Assembly: GCA_944382965.1 (NCBI GenBank)
Contig: CALWOA010000018.1
Coordinates: 1 to 52,610, forward strand
Reading direction: 5' to 3'
Length of the DNA: 52,610 nucleotides
Source of the DNA: an uncultured Oscillospiraceae bacterium
Lineage (GTDB): Bacteria; Bacillota; Clostridia; Oscillospirales; Oscillospiraceae
In this document: positions 33,515 through 42,752 of the stretch, piece by piece
Layout of the letters: each line of letters begins with the position of its first letter
Numbering within the stretch: position 1 is the first letter of the stretch
Program-made: the position numbers and the translations under genes
Notes under the pieces: generated by a model
Seen by the model: only the letters and a program-made list of their open reading frames with translations
What the model was told of the DNA's origin: nothing
Databases searched by the model: none

Positions 33515-34618
33515 ATGGCATCCAAAGTTTATTTTACCGATTTCTACACCGGTACTTCCGAGACCTTGCCCCAGAAGCTGGCCCGGCTGTGTCTGAGCGC
33601 CGGCATGGATCAGATTGATTTCAAGGACAAATTTGTAGCCATCAAGATTCACTTCGGCGAGCTGGGCAACATGGCCCATCTGCGTTCCGGCTATGCCCGG
33701 GTCATCGTGGATCTGGTAAAGGATCTGGGCGGCAAGCCTTTCCTCACCGACGCCAACACCATGTACATCGGTTCCCGGAAAAATGCCCTGGATCACCTGG
33801 AAACCGCTTATCTTAACGGCTTTACCCCCTATTCCACCGGCTGCCACATCCTCATTGCCGACGGTCTGAAGGGCACTGACGATGTAGACGTGCCTGTGGT
33901 GGGCGGCGAGTATGTGAAAACAGCGAAAATCGGCCGGGCCATTATGGATGCCGACATTGTCATCTCCCTGAACCACTTCAAGGGCCATGAAGAAGCCGGT
34001 TTCGGCGGTGCCATGAAGAACCTTGGCATGGGCTGCGGCTCCAACGCCGGCAAGCGGGAGATGCACAGCGAAGGCCGTCCCGAAGTGGACCCGGAAAAGT
34101 GCATCGGCTGCGGCACCTGCGCCAAGTACTGCGCCCACGACGGCCCTCAGATGGAAAACGGCATCATGCACATCGACTGGACCAAGTGCATGGGCTGCGG
34201 CCGTTGCATTGACGTGTGCCCGGTGAAGGCCATCTCCCCTGCCTACGCCCAATCCGCCACCATCCTCAACTGCAAGATTGCTGAGTACACCAAGGCCGTA
34301 TTGGACGGGCGTCCCCACTTCCATGTGAGCCTGGTTCGGGATGTCAGCCCCTACTGCGATTGCCATGCGGAAAACGACATTCCCATTGTGCCAGACGTGG
34401 GCATGTTTGCTTCCTTCGATCCGGTAGCACTGGATCTGGCCTGTGCGGAAGCGGTCAACGCCCAAAGCGTTATGCCCAACTCCAAGCTGGATAAAGCAAA
34501 TCGTCCCGATCTGGACAACCTGACCGGTTCCTTCCCCCATACCAACTGGCGCAGCCAGATTGAGCACGCCAAAAAGATTGGCCTGGGCGAAGATTCCTAC
34601 GAACTGATCACCATTTAA
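33515..34618 (+). CDS. DUF362 iron-sulfur protein
   Basis: A 367-residue soluble protein. The DUF362 domain spans about residues 35-180 and resumes near the C-terminus ('FDPVALDLACAEAVN'). Two 4Fe-4S motifs are inserted at about residue 194 (CIGCGTCAKYCA) and 225 (CMGCGRCIDVCP). 'LNHFKGHEEAGFGGAMKNLGMGC' is the family signature. The first cluster ends in CAHDG rather than CP. Function is unknown; an electron-transfer or redox role is likely. AGGAGGTAACCACA precedes the ATG. Single-gene unit. Confidence 0.9.
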   Translation: MASKVYFTDFYTGTSETLPQKLARLCLSAGMDQIDFKDKFVAIKIHFGELGNMAHLRSGYARVIVDLVKDLGGKPFLTDANTMYIGSRKNALDHLETAYLNGFTPYSTGCHILIADGLKGTDDVDVPVVGGEYVKTAKIGRAIMDADIVISLNHFKGHEEAGFGGAMKNLGMGCGSNAGKREMHSEGRPEVDPEKCIGCGTCAKYCAHDGPQMENGIMHIDWTKCMGCGRCIDVCPVKAISPAYAQSATILNCKIAEYTKAVLDGRPHFHVSLVRDVSPYCDCHAENDIPIVPDVGMFASFDPVALDLACAEAVNAQSVMPNSKLDKANRPDLDNLTGSFPHTNWRSQIEHAKKIGLGEDSYELITI

Positions 34619-34630
34619 TATTGTATTGCC

Positions 34631-34661
34631 AAGGGCGCCGGGAAACTCTCCCGGTGCCCTT
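34631..34661 (+). terminator. Hairpin after the DUF362 gene
   Basis: Twelve-bp stem AAGGGCGCCGGG/CCCGGTGCCCTT with one G-U pair; the T tract is poor (TTACTTG). Confidence 0.6.
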
Positions 34662-34710
34662 ACTTGCGCTGTGGTACCGAATAAAAATTCCCATTTCCCA
34701 ACAAAATACA

Positions 34711-34738
34711 TTGACAACAGGGATTTTTGCGCTATAGT
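34711..34738 (+). promoter_or_regulatory. potABCD promoter
   Basis: Perfect TTGACA (34711-34716), 16-nt spacer, TATAGT (34733-34738). Confidence 0.75.
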
Positions 34739-34787
34739 TATAGTTGTCGAATTTTGACATAAAATACAAAAGAAACGGGGGAGGATA

Positions 34788-35912
34788 ATGTCCAAAGAAC
34801 TCATCCGGCTCCAGGATCTTACCGTGGAGTTCGACGGGGAGCGTATCCTCGACGGAATCAATCTTTATTTTAACGACCATGAATTCCTCACGCTGCTGGG
34901 CCCCTCCGGCTGCGGCAAAACCACCACCCTGCGGATTATCGGCGGCTTCCTGAAGCCCACTTCCGGCACGGTGACCTTCGACGGGAAAAAGGTCAACGAT
35001 GTGCCGCCCTACCAGCGGCAGATCAACACGGTGTTTCAGCGCTATGCGCTGTTCCCCCACCTGGACGTATATGACAACATTGCCTTTGGTCTGAAAGTTG
35101 CCAAGCTGCCCAAGGACGAGATTAAGCGCCGGGTCAGTGAAATGCTGGAAATCGTCAGCCTGAAGGGCTACGAAAACCGCAGCGTGGACAGCCTTTCCGG
35201 CGGTCAGCAGCAGCGGGTGGCCATTGCCCGTGCTCTGGTGAACCGTCCCAAGGTGCTGCTGCTGGACGAGCCTCTTGCAGCGCTGGATCTGCGGCTGCGC
35301 AAGGATATGCAGAACGAACTCAAGCGCATCCAGCAGGCCACCGGCATTACCTTTATCTACGTCACCCACGATCAGGAGGAAGCCCTTTCCATGTCCGACA
35401 CCGTGGTAGTCATGGACAAAGGCCGGATTCAGCAGATCGGCAGACCTGAGGATATCTATAACGAACCGAAAAACGCATTCGTTGCGGACTTCATCGGCGA
35501 AAGCAACATTCTCGACGGCGTCATGCTGCAAGATTACAAAGTCCGGTTCTTCGGCCGGGTTTTTGACTGCGTGGACAAGGGCTTTGCCCCCAGCGAAAAC
35601 GTGGACGTGGTCATCCGTCCGGAGGATATCGACATTGTTCCTCCCGAGCAGGGCCATCTGGTGGGCACCGTTACCAGCATCACCTTCAAGGGCCTGAATT
35701 ATGACATTATTGTCGAGTTCAAGGGTTTCAAGTGGCTGATTCAGACCACGGACTACCACGGTGTGGGCTCGGTCATCGGCATTCGGTTGAACCCGGAAGA
35801 CATTCACATCATGCACAAGAGCGAATACTCCGGCATGTTTGGCGACTACAGCTCCTACTCTGCCGAGTATGACGAGCTGACGGAGGATGCTGCGGATGAA
35901 GAAGCGGAATAA
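34788..35912 (+). CDS. potA: Spermidine/putrescine ABC transporter ATPase
   Basis: A 374-residue ABC ATPase with Walker [10 protein letters not shown], signature LSGGQQQRV, Walker B '[12 protein letters not shown]' and the H-loop in '[14 protein letters not shown]'. A C-terminal TOBE-like domain from about residue 245 is typical of PotA. It energises polyamine import through PotBC. First gene of potABCD; GGGGGAGGATA precedes the ATG. The acidic tail (EDAADEEAE) overlaps the potB start by 17 bp. Confidence 0.96.
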   Translation: MSKELIRLQDLTVEFDGERILDGINLYFNDHEFLTLLGPSGCGKTTTLRIIGGFLKPTSGTVTFDGKKVNDVPPYQRQINTVFQRYALFPHLDVYDNIAFGLKVAKLPKDEIKRRVSEMLEIVSLKGYENRSVDSLSGGQQQRVAIARALVNRPKVLLLDEPLAALDLRLRKDMQNELKRIQQATGITFIYVTHDQEEALSMSDTVVVMDKGRIQQIGRPEDIYNEPKNAFVADFIGESNILDGVMLQDYKVRFFGRVFDCVDKGFAPSENVDVVIRPEDIDIVPPEQGHLVGTVTSITFKGLNYDIIVEFKGFKWLIQTTDYHGVGSVIGIRLNPEDIHIMHKSEYSGMFGDYSSYSAEYDELTEDAADEEAE

Positions 35913-36723
35913 TGCGGTTTTGCTCAGCACCCCTTACCTGCTGTGGATGGTGGCTTTCACACTGATTCCTTTGGGTGTGGTGGCCTACTACGCCCTGACC
36001 GATCCGGCCACGGGGGCCTTTTCCTTTCGGAATCTGAAGGATCTGGGGATGTATCTGCCGGTGCTGTGGCAGTCCATCGTCTATTCTCTGGCCTCTGCGG
36101 TAATCTGCCTGATATTGGGCTATCCCGTGGCCTACTGCATTGCGCAGTGCCGTCCCGCCACCCAGAAATTCCTGTACATGCTGGTAATGCTGCCCATGTG
36201 TATGAGCTTTCTGCTGCGCACCTTGGCCTGGGTGGGCCTGCTGCAGGACACCGGCATTCTCAACAGCCTTCTGGCTCGAATTGGCATCGGACCGCTGAAA
36301 ATGATCCGGACCCCCGGTGCGGTGATTCTGGGCATGGTGTACAACTACCTGCCCTACATGATCCTGCCCCTGTACGCCACCATTGTCAAGATTGACCACC
36401 GCCTGATTGAAGCGGCGGAAGATCTGGGCTGCAACGGCGTTCAGGTCTTTGGACGGGTAGTACTGCCGTTGTCGGTTCCCGGCATTCTGTCCGGAATGAC
36501 CATGGTGTTTGTTCCTTCCGTGTCCACCTTCTATATCTCCCAGAAGTTGGGCGGCACCGATACGGTGCTCATCGGCGACGTAATTGAACGTCAGTTCAAG
36601 CAGGGCAACAACCCCAACCTGGGCGCCGCCCTGAGCTTGGTGCTGATGCTGCTGGTGTTTGTCTGTACCGGCATTATGAACCGCTTCGGCGGTGACAGTG
36701 AGGAAGGAGGCGTGATTGTATGA
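35896..36723 (+). CDS. potB: Spermidine/putrescine ABC transporter permease PotB
   Basis: A 275-residue permease with six membrane helices and the EAA loop '[27 protein letters not shown]'. The start at 35896 is chosen because GGAGG ends right before the ATG at 35887, leaving no spacing, while 35896 has 9 nt. It overlaps potA and potC, indicating coupled translation. Confidence 0.95.
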   Translation: MKKRNNAVLLSTPYLLWMVAFTLIPLGVVAYYALTDPATGAFSFRNLKDLGMYLPVLWQSIVYSLASAVICLILGYPVAYCIAQCRPATQKFLYMLVMLPMCMSFLLRTLAWVGLLQDTGILNSLLARIGIGPLKMIRTPGAVILGMVYNYLPYMILPLYATIVKIDHRLIEAAEDLGCNGVQVFGRVVLPLSVPGILSGMTMVFVPSVSTFYISQKLGGTDTVLIGDVIERQFKQGNNPNLGAALSLVLMLLVFVCTGIMNRFGGDSEEGGVIV

Positions 36724-37538
36724 AGCGGACAAACCGCATCCTGACCACCCTGATTTTCATTTTCCTGTATATCCCCATGGTGGTTCTGATCGTGGCCTCC
36801 TTCAATACCGGCAAGGACATTACCCAGTTTGAAAGCTTCACTTTCAAACAGTACGTCCGGCTGTTCCAGGACAGCAGCCTTCTGCAGCTTCTGGGCAACT
36901 CTTTGATTGTGTCCATCCTGGCAAGTTTCTGCGCCACCACTTTCGGCACCGTGGCTGCCCTGGGCATTCATAACCTGAATCCCAAAATGCGCAAAGCTGC
37001 CATGACCCTGACCAACATTCCCATGACCAACCCGGACATCGTCACCGGCGTTTCCCTGTCGCTGCTGTTTGTGTTTGTGGGTACCCGGATGCTGGGACAG
37101 CGCAACAGTCTGACCTTTTGGACCCTGCTGATTGCCCATATCACGTTCAATCTGCCTTATGTAATCCTTAACGTAATGCCCAAGCTCAAGCAGATGGACA
37201 AGTCTCTGACAGACGCCGCCATGGATCTGGGCTGCACCCCGGTGCAGGCATTTTTCCGGGTGACGCTGCATGAAATTATGCCGGGCATTGTTTCCGGCGC
37301 CATCATGGCCTTCACCATGAGTCTGGATGACTTCGTCATCAGCTATTTTGTCAGTGGTCTGGACTTTGTGACGCTGCCGGTGGAGATTTATTCCTACACC
37401 AAAAAGCCCCTCCAGCCCAAGATTTATGCCATGTTTACCCTGCTGTTCCTGCTGATTCTGGTGCTGATGATCGCCATGAATTTGATTCAGGTATATGGTG
37501 ATCGTAAAAAAGCCCACTCCCGGACTGCGGGTATTTAA
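36720..37538 (+). CDS. potC: Spermidine/putrescine ABC transporter permease PotC
   Basis: A 272-residue permease with six helices and EAA loop 'TDAAMDLGCTPVQAFFRVTLHEIMPGI'. The 'FTMSLDDFVISYFVSG' segment is typical of PotC. It overlaps potB by 4 bp (ATGA) and is followed by potD after 19 bp. Confidence 0.95.
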   Translation: MKRTNRILTTLIFIFLYIPMVVLIVASFNTGKDITQFESFTFKQYVRLFQDSSLLQLLGNSLIVSILASFCATTFGTVAALGIHNLNPKMRKAAMTLTNIPMTNPDIVTGVSLSLLFVFVGTRMLGQRNSLTFWTLLIAHITFNLPYVILNVMPKLKQMDKSLTDAAMDLGCTPVQAFFRVTLHEIMPGIVSGAIMAFTMSLDDFVISYFVSGLDFVTLPVEIYSYTKKPLQPKIYAMFTLLFLLILVLMIAMNLIQVYGDRKKAHSRTAGI

Positions 37539-37557
37539 TGAGGAGGTAAGTTTAAAA

Positions 37558-38634
37558 ATGAAAAAAATTCTTTCCCTTGTGCTGGCAGTATGCCTGGTGC
37601 TGGGCTGCGCAGCCATGCTCACCGGCTGCGGCGGTGAGGAGAAAACCACCCTGTATGTTTACAACTGGGGTCAGTACATTGCCGAGGGTGATGATGACTC
37701 CCTGGATGTGATCGCCGCTTTTGAGGAAGCCTATCCCAACATCGAAGTGCGCTACTCCACCTATGACTCCAACGAGATCATGTACTCCAAGCTGGCCAAC
37801 GGCGGCATTACCGTGGACGTGATCATTCCCTCCGACTACATGATCGGTCGGATGCGTCAGGAAGGCATGCTGGAAGAGCTGAACTTCTACAACATTCCCA
37901 ACTATCAGTATATCGACGAATCTTTCCGCAACACATCCTACGACCCGGAGAACAAGTACTCCGTTCCCTACACCTGGGGCACCGTGGGTATCATCTACAA
38001 TACCAAGTATGTAGATGAAGCCGACGTCACCGGCTGGGAACTGCTGTGGAATGAAAAGTACGCCGGCAAGATCCTGATGTTCGACAACTCCCGGGACGCT
38101 TTCGCCATTGCCCAGTATCTGCTGGGTTATGACATCAACACCACCGACGAAACCGAGCTCCAGGCCTGCGCCGACAAGCTGGCAGAGCAGAAGCCTGTAG
38201 TGCAGCAGTACGTCATGGACCAGATTTTCGACGCCATGGAAAATGAGGAAGCCTGGATTGCGCCTTACTACGCAGGCGACTATCTGACCATGGTAGCCGA
38301 GAACCCCGACCTGGCCTTCTATCAGCCCCAGGAGCAGGGATTCAACATGTTCATTGACGCCATGTGCATCCCCACCTGCTGCCAGGAAAAGGAAGCTGCC
38401 GAGCTGTTCATCAACTTCCTGTGCGATCCGGAGATCAGCGCTGCCAACATGGATTTCCTGGGCTACAGCGTCCCCGCCTCCGCCTCCAAAGAATATCTGG
38501 ACCCGGAGCTGGCCGCCAACCCGGTAGCCTATCCCTCGGAAGAAACCCTGCGCAACGCTTCCAGCTTTGACAACCTTCCGGAAGAGACTTCCCGCCTGAT
38601 GGAAAGCCTGTTCATGGAAGTCAGAAACGGCTAA
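37558..38634 (+). CDS. potD: Spermidine/putrescine-binding lipoprotein
   Basis: A 358-residue type 2 periplasmic-binding-protein fold. It has a lipoprotein signal peptide ending in LTGC (Cys22) and the PotD features 'LYVYNWGQYI', 'VIIPSDYMIGRM' and 'VPYTWGTVGIIYNT'. It captures polyamines for PotABC; the exact polyamine is not readable. The start at 37558 follows GAGGAGGTAAGTTTAAAA. Confidence 0.95.
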   Translation: MKKILSLVLAVCLVLGCAAMLTGCGGEEKTTLYVYNWGQYIAEGDDDSLDVIAAFEEAYPNIEVRYSTYDSNEIMYSKLANGGITVDVIIPSDYMIGRMRQEGMLEELNFYNIPNYQYIDESFRNTSYDPENKYSVPYTWGTVGIIYNTKYVDEADVTGWELLWNEKYAGKILMFDNSRDAFAIAQYLLGYDINTTDETELQACADKLAEQKPVVQQYVMDQIFDAMENEEAWIAPYYAGDYLTMVAENPDLAFYQPQEQGFNMFIDAMCIPTCCQEKEAAELFINFLCDPEISAANMDFLGYSVPASASKEYLDPELAANPVAYPSEETLRNASSFDNLPEETSRLMESLFMEVRNG

Positions 38635-38640
38635 AACTTT

Positions 38641-38678
38641 AAAAACTGTGCGGGCAGAATTGTCCGCACAGTTTTTCT
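38641..38678 (+). terminator. Terminator of potABCD
   Basis: Thirteen-bp stem AAAAACTGTGCGG/CCGCACAGTTTTT (38641-38676), 6 bp after the potD stop. Confidence 0.92.
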
Positions 38679-38689
38679 GTCTAAAACGG

Positions 38690-38720
38690 AAAAACCCCGG
38701 TGCCAGGGGAGGCACCGGGG
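38690..38720 (-). terminator. Distal terminator of the two-component operon
   Basis: Ten-bp stem CCCCGGTGCC/GGCACCGGGG (38695-38720) followed on the minus strand by TTTTTCCGTTTT. It implies a 3' untranslated region of about 230 nt. Confidence 0.85.
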
Positions 38721-38947
38721 ATTCCGCAAAAGGGTTTGGAAAGAAGAGAGGTAGAAAAGAGGATCTACGGAGTTTGAAAGGAGCGGCTCACGGCTTCCGC
38801 AACCTTTCTGTTATTAAGATACTTTTTGGTTTTGAACGCCCAATAACAGAATTGAAAACAAAAAACGACAAATTTATGAACATTCCGCGATTTCTCGCAA
38901 ACGATTACCCCGCCGGTATTTTCACCGGCGGGGTATCTTGCGTCTGA
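38721..38947 (-). other. Long 3' untranslated region of the kinase gene
   Basis: No coding frame with a ribosome binding site. Contains a 10-bp inverted repeat TTCTGTTATT/AATAACAGAA (38806-38851, loop 26) and a hairpin CCCCGCCGG/CCGGCGGGG (38908-38933) right after the stop, without a T tract. Confidence 0.5.
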
Positions 38948-41851
38948 TCAAATGCTGGGGAAGATCAGCGTGACCTTAAACAGGTCACCGTCCACCAGCA
39001 GCTGCAGCTGTCCCTTCTGCAGCTCCATCAGGCTCTTGGCAATGTTCAGCCCTAAGCCGCTGCCTTCGGTATTCCGGGAATCGTCGCCCCGGACAAAGCG
39101 CTCCATCAGATCATCGGCATCCACATTCAGTTCTTCCCGGGAGATATTCTTCAGGGAAAGGATAACCTTTCCTTCCGTCTCCAGCAGGTCCACATACAGC
39201 CGGGTTCCGGGCATGGCGTACTTAACCGCATTGCTCAGCAGGTTACTCAGCACCCGCCAGACCAGCCGTCCGTCGGCCCGCATATACACCACTTCTTCGG
39301 TATGTCGGAACACGGGAATCAGTTGGGCTCTGTCCAGCTTGTCGGCAAACTCTCCCAAAGCCTGATTGACGGATTCCACCGCATTGACCTGAGTAATCTC
39401 TACGGTCATGTTGCCGGTGTTGGCTTTGCTCATTTCCATCAGATCTTCAATCAGCTTCTTCAGCCGCTGGGACTGGCGATCCAGAACCTCCAGATACGCC
39501 GCTTCTTCCTGCTGCGTGTGGGGTCTTTGCAGCAAGTCCACATAGTTGATAATGGAGGTCAGCGGGGTCTTGATGTCGTGGGAAACATTGGTAATCAGTT
39601 CGGTCTTCATCCGTTCAGACTTCAGCTGCTTCTGGGCTGCCGCCACCGCCACACCGGCCAGGGCGTTCAGGTCCTCAGCAAAGTCACGGAACACACCTAC
39701 CATCTGCTTATCGTCCACTTTGATATTCAGATCTCCCCTGCTCATCCGCCGGGTGTTTTCCATCAGCGTACCGAAGCTCCGGGCGCCGTAGAGAATCAGC
39801 ACAACATCCGCCGCCAGGAACAACAGGGTAAAGAATACGGAGCGAACAGCCACTGCCAGAAGCATCAGCAGGAAGATGCCGAAGCCGCAGGCCAGCCACT
39901 GCCAGGTCAGCGGAAGCAGCGACAGGAAGATATGGGTCTTCTCTTTCAGCTGCCCCATCAGCTTGCGCAGCAGCTTTCCTGCGCCGCCGCCAATTTTCTT
40001 CAATCCACTGCCCAGGTAAGGAAGCAGTTTCTGAAGGCCCCATTGTCCTGCCAGTGCCAACAAGCTCAGCACCCGCACGCATAGGGTATTACGCCACCAG
40101 AAGCCGCCAGGAGTTTTGATCTGCGCCACAAAGGCAAAGCAGAATCCCACAAAAATCAGGCAAGCCAGGAATCCGGCACCTGCGCCAAAGACGCATCCCA
40201 CCTGCAAATTCTGTTCCAGCGCCAAACTTGCGCCTTCCCACACCACAACGACAATACCACTGATACTGGCGATTGCCAGTACAAGATAGGCATCCAGAGA
40301 CATCCGGTTCAGTCCGCCAGCCTGCACCCGCTTACTTCCGGGTGACCGGCCTGCCACGCAGCACAGATACACGCCCGAAATCGCAAATGCCAGCAAGCTG
40401 ATTCCCAGGATCAGGAACAGATCGCTGCGGAATCCCCGGACAACCTCCAGCAAGGAAAACAGTCCGTCATCTCGCAGCCCGCCCTGTGCCAAATACAACT
40501 CCAGAGTCATCTCCGGCATAGGAACGTAAACACACTTAGCAACCATGGTGCTGCCGCTCTGCTCATCGGTATACTCGTAGCGGGAAATATCATACTGATC
40601 TAGGGGCTTTCCGTTGATTGTCACCGGTGCAGTCGGATCAGGCACCGTCTGCTGCGGAATCGTTTCCTCTGGGACTGTAGGTGCCTGCGTCTCAGTTGGC
40701 GCAGTCTCTGCAGCAGCGGTTTCTGTCGGAGCAGCCTCCGCAGTTGTTTCCGGCACCGCCTCTGGGTCCTCGCTGATTTGGGCTGTTTCTGCCTCCGTAG
40801 GGGGAGCAGTCTCCTCCTGGTCAGCATCTTCTGCCGTTTCTTCCGCTGCCTCCTCCGGCTGCTCCTCAGATTGTGCCTGCTCCTGCTGCACGGTTTCCTC
40901 AGTGGAATCCTGAACAGGATCTCCGTTTTCATCCACTTCCGGTGCCTGGGTTTGCTCCGCGGTGGGTTCTGTAGCCGCTTCGGTTGCAGGCTGGGTTTCC
41001 GGCAGGGTTGTTGCTTCGGTCACAGGCTCTTCCTGGGTAAGGTTTTCCGTCAGTTCTGTCTGAACAGTAGCGGTAAATACCGTACACCCCATTTCATCCT
41101 GAGTCAGCGTTCCCACGCTTTGGGAAGAATAGGCTTCATAAATCACATCAGAGCCAATGCCCAGCAATTCCAGCTGAGACACTTGTCCAATTTCCACATA
41201 TTCCGACCGGTTGGAGCGGTATAGGACATTTCCGTCCTCGTCATACATCACCGTACCCAGGATCTCCCCGCTGCCGGTGTTGTTATAAATCGGCTGACCA
41301 TCCATATCCCAGAATGTCACGCCATATACTGCCGCACCGGTCTTGGGGATGGCATTGTAAATGTACGTTTCCGAGTCTGTGTAGATTTTGGGTTCCACAG
41401 ACTGAGTGGGAACCTCAATTATCTGTACCTTCGGCTCTGTGGAAACCAGATGCAGATATTGTCCGGAAACAGGGAAGGTATAGACCTGCGCTCCATCCGC
41501 TTCCGTCAGGGCGCCGTCGCTATCGAGGATATTGCCCTCAGCGTCCTTCAGGGCATAGCCAGCTTTTTCCCAGTTAAATCCGGCATAATACCAGCCCCCA
41601 TCATTGACATGTTCCCTCACCAACGGCCTCGGGCAGCCGCCAAGCTCCACGCTGCTGTAGTACATCGCAACGCCGCTTGTCAAGTCTCTTCCCCAGCTTT
41701 TCACTTCCGCATCCCGCACCTGCTGCACCGTCTTGTCGTAAAGCCCGGCACCAGTCAGGGCCACAATTGCGCCGGTGCTGGCCACACAGCCAAACAGTGC
41801 CAATGTGCACAGAAGGATCGCCAGGAATTTAAATGCAATGTGGTTTTTCAT
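38948..41851 (-). CDS. Sensor histidine kinase with very large low-complexity extracytoplasmic domain
   Basis: A 967-residue kinase. An N-terminal helix (about 8-30) leads to an extracytoplasmic part of roughly 440 residues. Its first 230 residues look folded, followed by about 155 residues (roughly 265-425) of Thr/Glu/Pro/Ala/Gln-rich low complexity, then a short folded piece. Six or so membrane helices lie at about 475-700, then a HAMP-like linker, HisKA with His758 (SHDIKTPL) and a HATPase with 'LLSNAVKY' and GSGLGLNIAK. It phosphorylates the OmpR-type partner encoded directly upstream, overlapping by 4 bp (ATGA). The acidic stretch may be a cell-wall-spanning spacer. The stimulus is unknown. 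Confidence 0.9.
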   Translation of the reverse strand: MKNHIAFKFLAILLCTLALFGCVASTGAIVALTGAGLYDKTVQQVRDAEVKSWGRDLTSGVAMYYSSVELGGCPRPLVREHVNDGGWYYAGFNWEKAGYALKDAEGNILDSDGALTEADGAQVYTFPVSGQYLHLVSTEPKVQIIEVPTQSVEPKIYTDSETYIYNAIPKTGAAVYGVTFWDMDGQPIYNNTGSGEILGTVMYDEDGNVLYRSNRSEYVEIGQVSQLELLGIGSDVIYEAYSSQSVGTLTQDEMGCTVFTATVQTELTENLTQEEPVTEATTLPETQPATEAATEPTAEQTQAPEVDENGDPVQDSTEETVQQEQAQSEEQPEEAAEETAEDADQEETAPPTEAETAQISEDPEAVPETTAEAAPTETAAAETAPTETQAPTVPEETIPQQTVPDPTAPVTINGKPLDQYDISRYEYTDEQSGSTMVAKCVYVPMPEMTLELYLAQGGLRDDGLFSLLEVVRGFRSDLFLILGISLLAFAISGVYLCCVAGRSPGSKRVQAGGLNRMSLDAYLVLAIASISGIVVVVWEGASLALEQNLQVGCVFGAGAGFLACLIFVGFCFAFVAQIKTPGGFWWRNTLCVRVLSLLALAGQWGLQKLLPYLGSGLKKIGGGAGKLLRKLMGQLKEKTHIFLSLLPLTWQWLACGFGIFLLMLLAVAVRSVFFTLLFLAADVVLILYGARSFGTLMENTRRMSRGDLNIKVDDKQMVGVFRDFAEDLNALAGVAVAAAQKQLKSERMKTELITNVSHDIKTPLTSIINYVDLLQRPHTQQEEAAYLEVLDRQSQRLKKLIEDLMEMSKANTGNMTVEITQVNAVESVNQALGEFADKLDRAQLIPVFRHTEEVVYMRADGRLVWRVLSNLLSNAVKYAMPGTRLYVDLLETEGKVILSLKNISREELNVDADDLMERFVRGDDSRNTEGSGLGLNIAKSLMELQKGQLQLLVDGDLFKVTLIFPSI

Positions 41852-42546
41852 CTGCTCTCCCCTTCCATCTTATATCCCTGGCCCCAAACAACCTTCAGAT
41901 ACCGAGGTTCCGAGGGGTTGATCTCAATTTTCTCCCGCAGATGACGGATATGGACCGCCACTGCGCCTTCGCTGCCCAGGGCCGCTTCCTGCCAGACGGA
42001 TTCATACAGCACCTTGGTAGAGAACACTTTTCCGGGATTGGCCATGAGTAAGTGCAAAATGGCGTACTCCGTGGGCGTCAGAGAAACCGGTTCTCCTTCC
42101 ACGGTAACGGTTTTCGTCCGGTCATCCAGCACAATGCCCCCCAGAGTGATCTGACCGCCGGTAGGTTCCGGGCAGCTTCCCAGCCGGGCATAACGGCGCA
42201 GCTGGGATCGGACTCTGGCCAGTACCTCCACCGGCACAAAGGGCTTGGTAATATAGTCATCGGCGCCCACATTCAGGCCAAGCACCTTATCCTCGGTTTC
42301 GGATTTGGCAGTGAGCAAAATAATGGGGACATTGGAAATCTCCCGGATATGGGCCGTAGCCGTGATACCATCCATAACGGGCATCATCACATCCAGCAAA
42401 ATCAGATGGATTTCGTTATTCTTCACAATATCCAGCGCCTGCTGCCCGGTAAAGGCCTCATAGAGGTTGTATCCTTCCGGAGTCAGGTATATTTTCAGAG
42501 CGTTGACGATGTCCGGCTGATCGTCACAAATCAGGATATTATACAT
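41848..42546 (-). CDS. OmpR/PhoB-family response regulator
   Basis: A 232-residue regulator with receiver domain (Asp52 in LLDVMMP, acidic pair Asp8-Asp9, Lys in 'DDYITKPF') and a C-terminal winged helix ending 'VVWGQGYKME'. It is first in a regulator-kinase operon. The start at 42546 is set by GAGGG with 7-nt spacing; the upstream GTG frame has no site. Direct repeats of TTCTTAA (plus-strand reading) near its own promoter suggest autoregulation. Confidence 0.95.
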   Translation of the reverse strand: MYNILICDDQPDIVNALKIYLTPEGYNLYEAFTGQQALDIVKNNEIHLILLDVMMPVMDGITATAHIREISNVPIILLTAKSETEDKVLGLNVGADDYITKPFVPVEVLARVRSQLRRYARLGSCPEPTGGQITLGGIVLDDRTKTVTVEGEPVSLTPTEYAILHLLMANPGKVFSTKVLYESVWQEAALGSEGAVAVHIRHLREKIEINPSEPRYLKVVWGQGYKMEGESR

Positions 42547-42578
42547 GGGGCATCCCTCTTTCTTCACTAAGTAACGGT

Positions 42579-42623
42579 ATTATATCACCATTTTTCTTAA
42601 GAAGGAAGAGGCAGGTTTCTTAA
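42579..42623 (-). promoter_or_regulatory. Response-regulator promoter with direct repeats
   Basis: TATAAT (42579-42584, minus) with a poor -35 (TTCCTT). Two copies of TTCTTAA on the plus strand (42594-42600 and 42617-42623) start 23 bp apart, close to two helical turns, as expected for an OmpR-type dimer site. Confidence 0.5.
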
Positions 42624-42689
42624 ATTGTGTTTAATATCTTTTTTTGCAAAAGGCACATTGGCTTTCCTGTGGTGCTTCCGGGAAATCGC

Positions 42690-42718
42690 TTGCTATTTTT
42701 CCGGGGAATTGGTATAAT
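42690..42718 (+). promoter_or_regulatory. MscS promoter
   Basis: TTGCTA (42690-42695), 17-nt spacer, TATAAT (42713-42718). Confidence 0.78.
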
Positions 42719-42752
42719 ATTTGTAATCATTTTACGAAGGAGATGTACGCTT

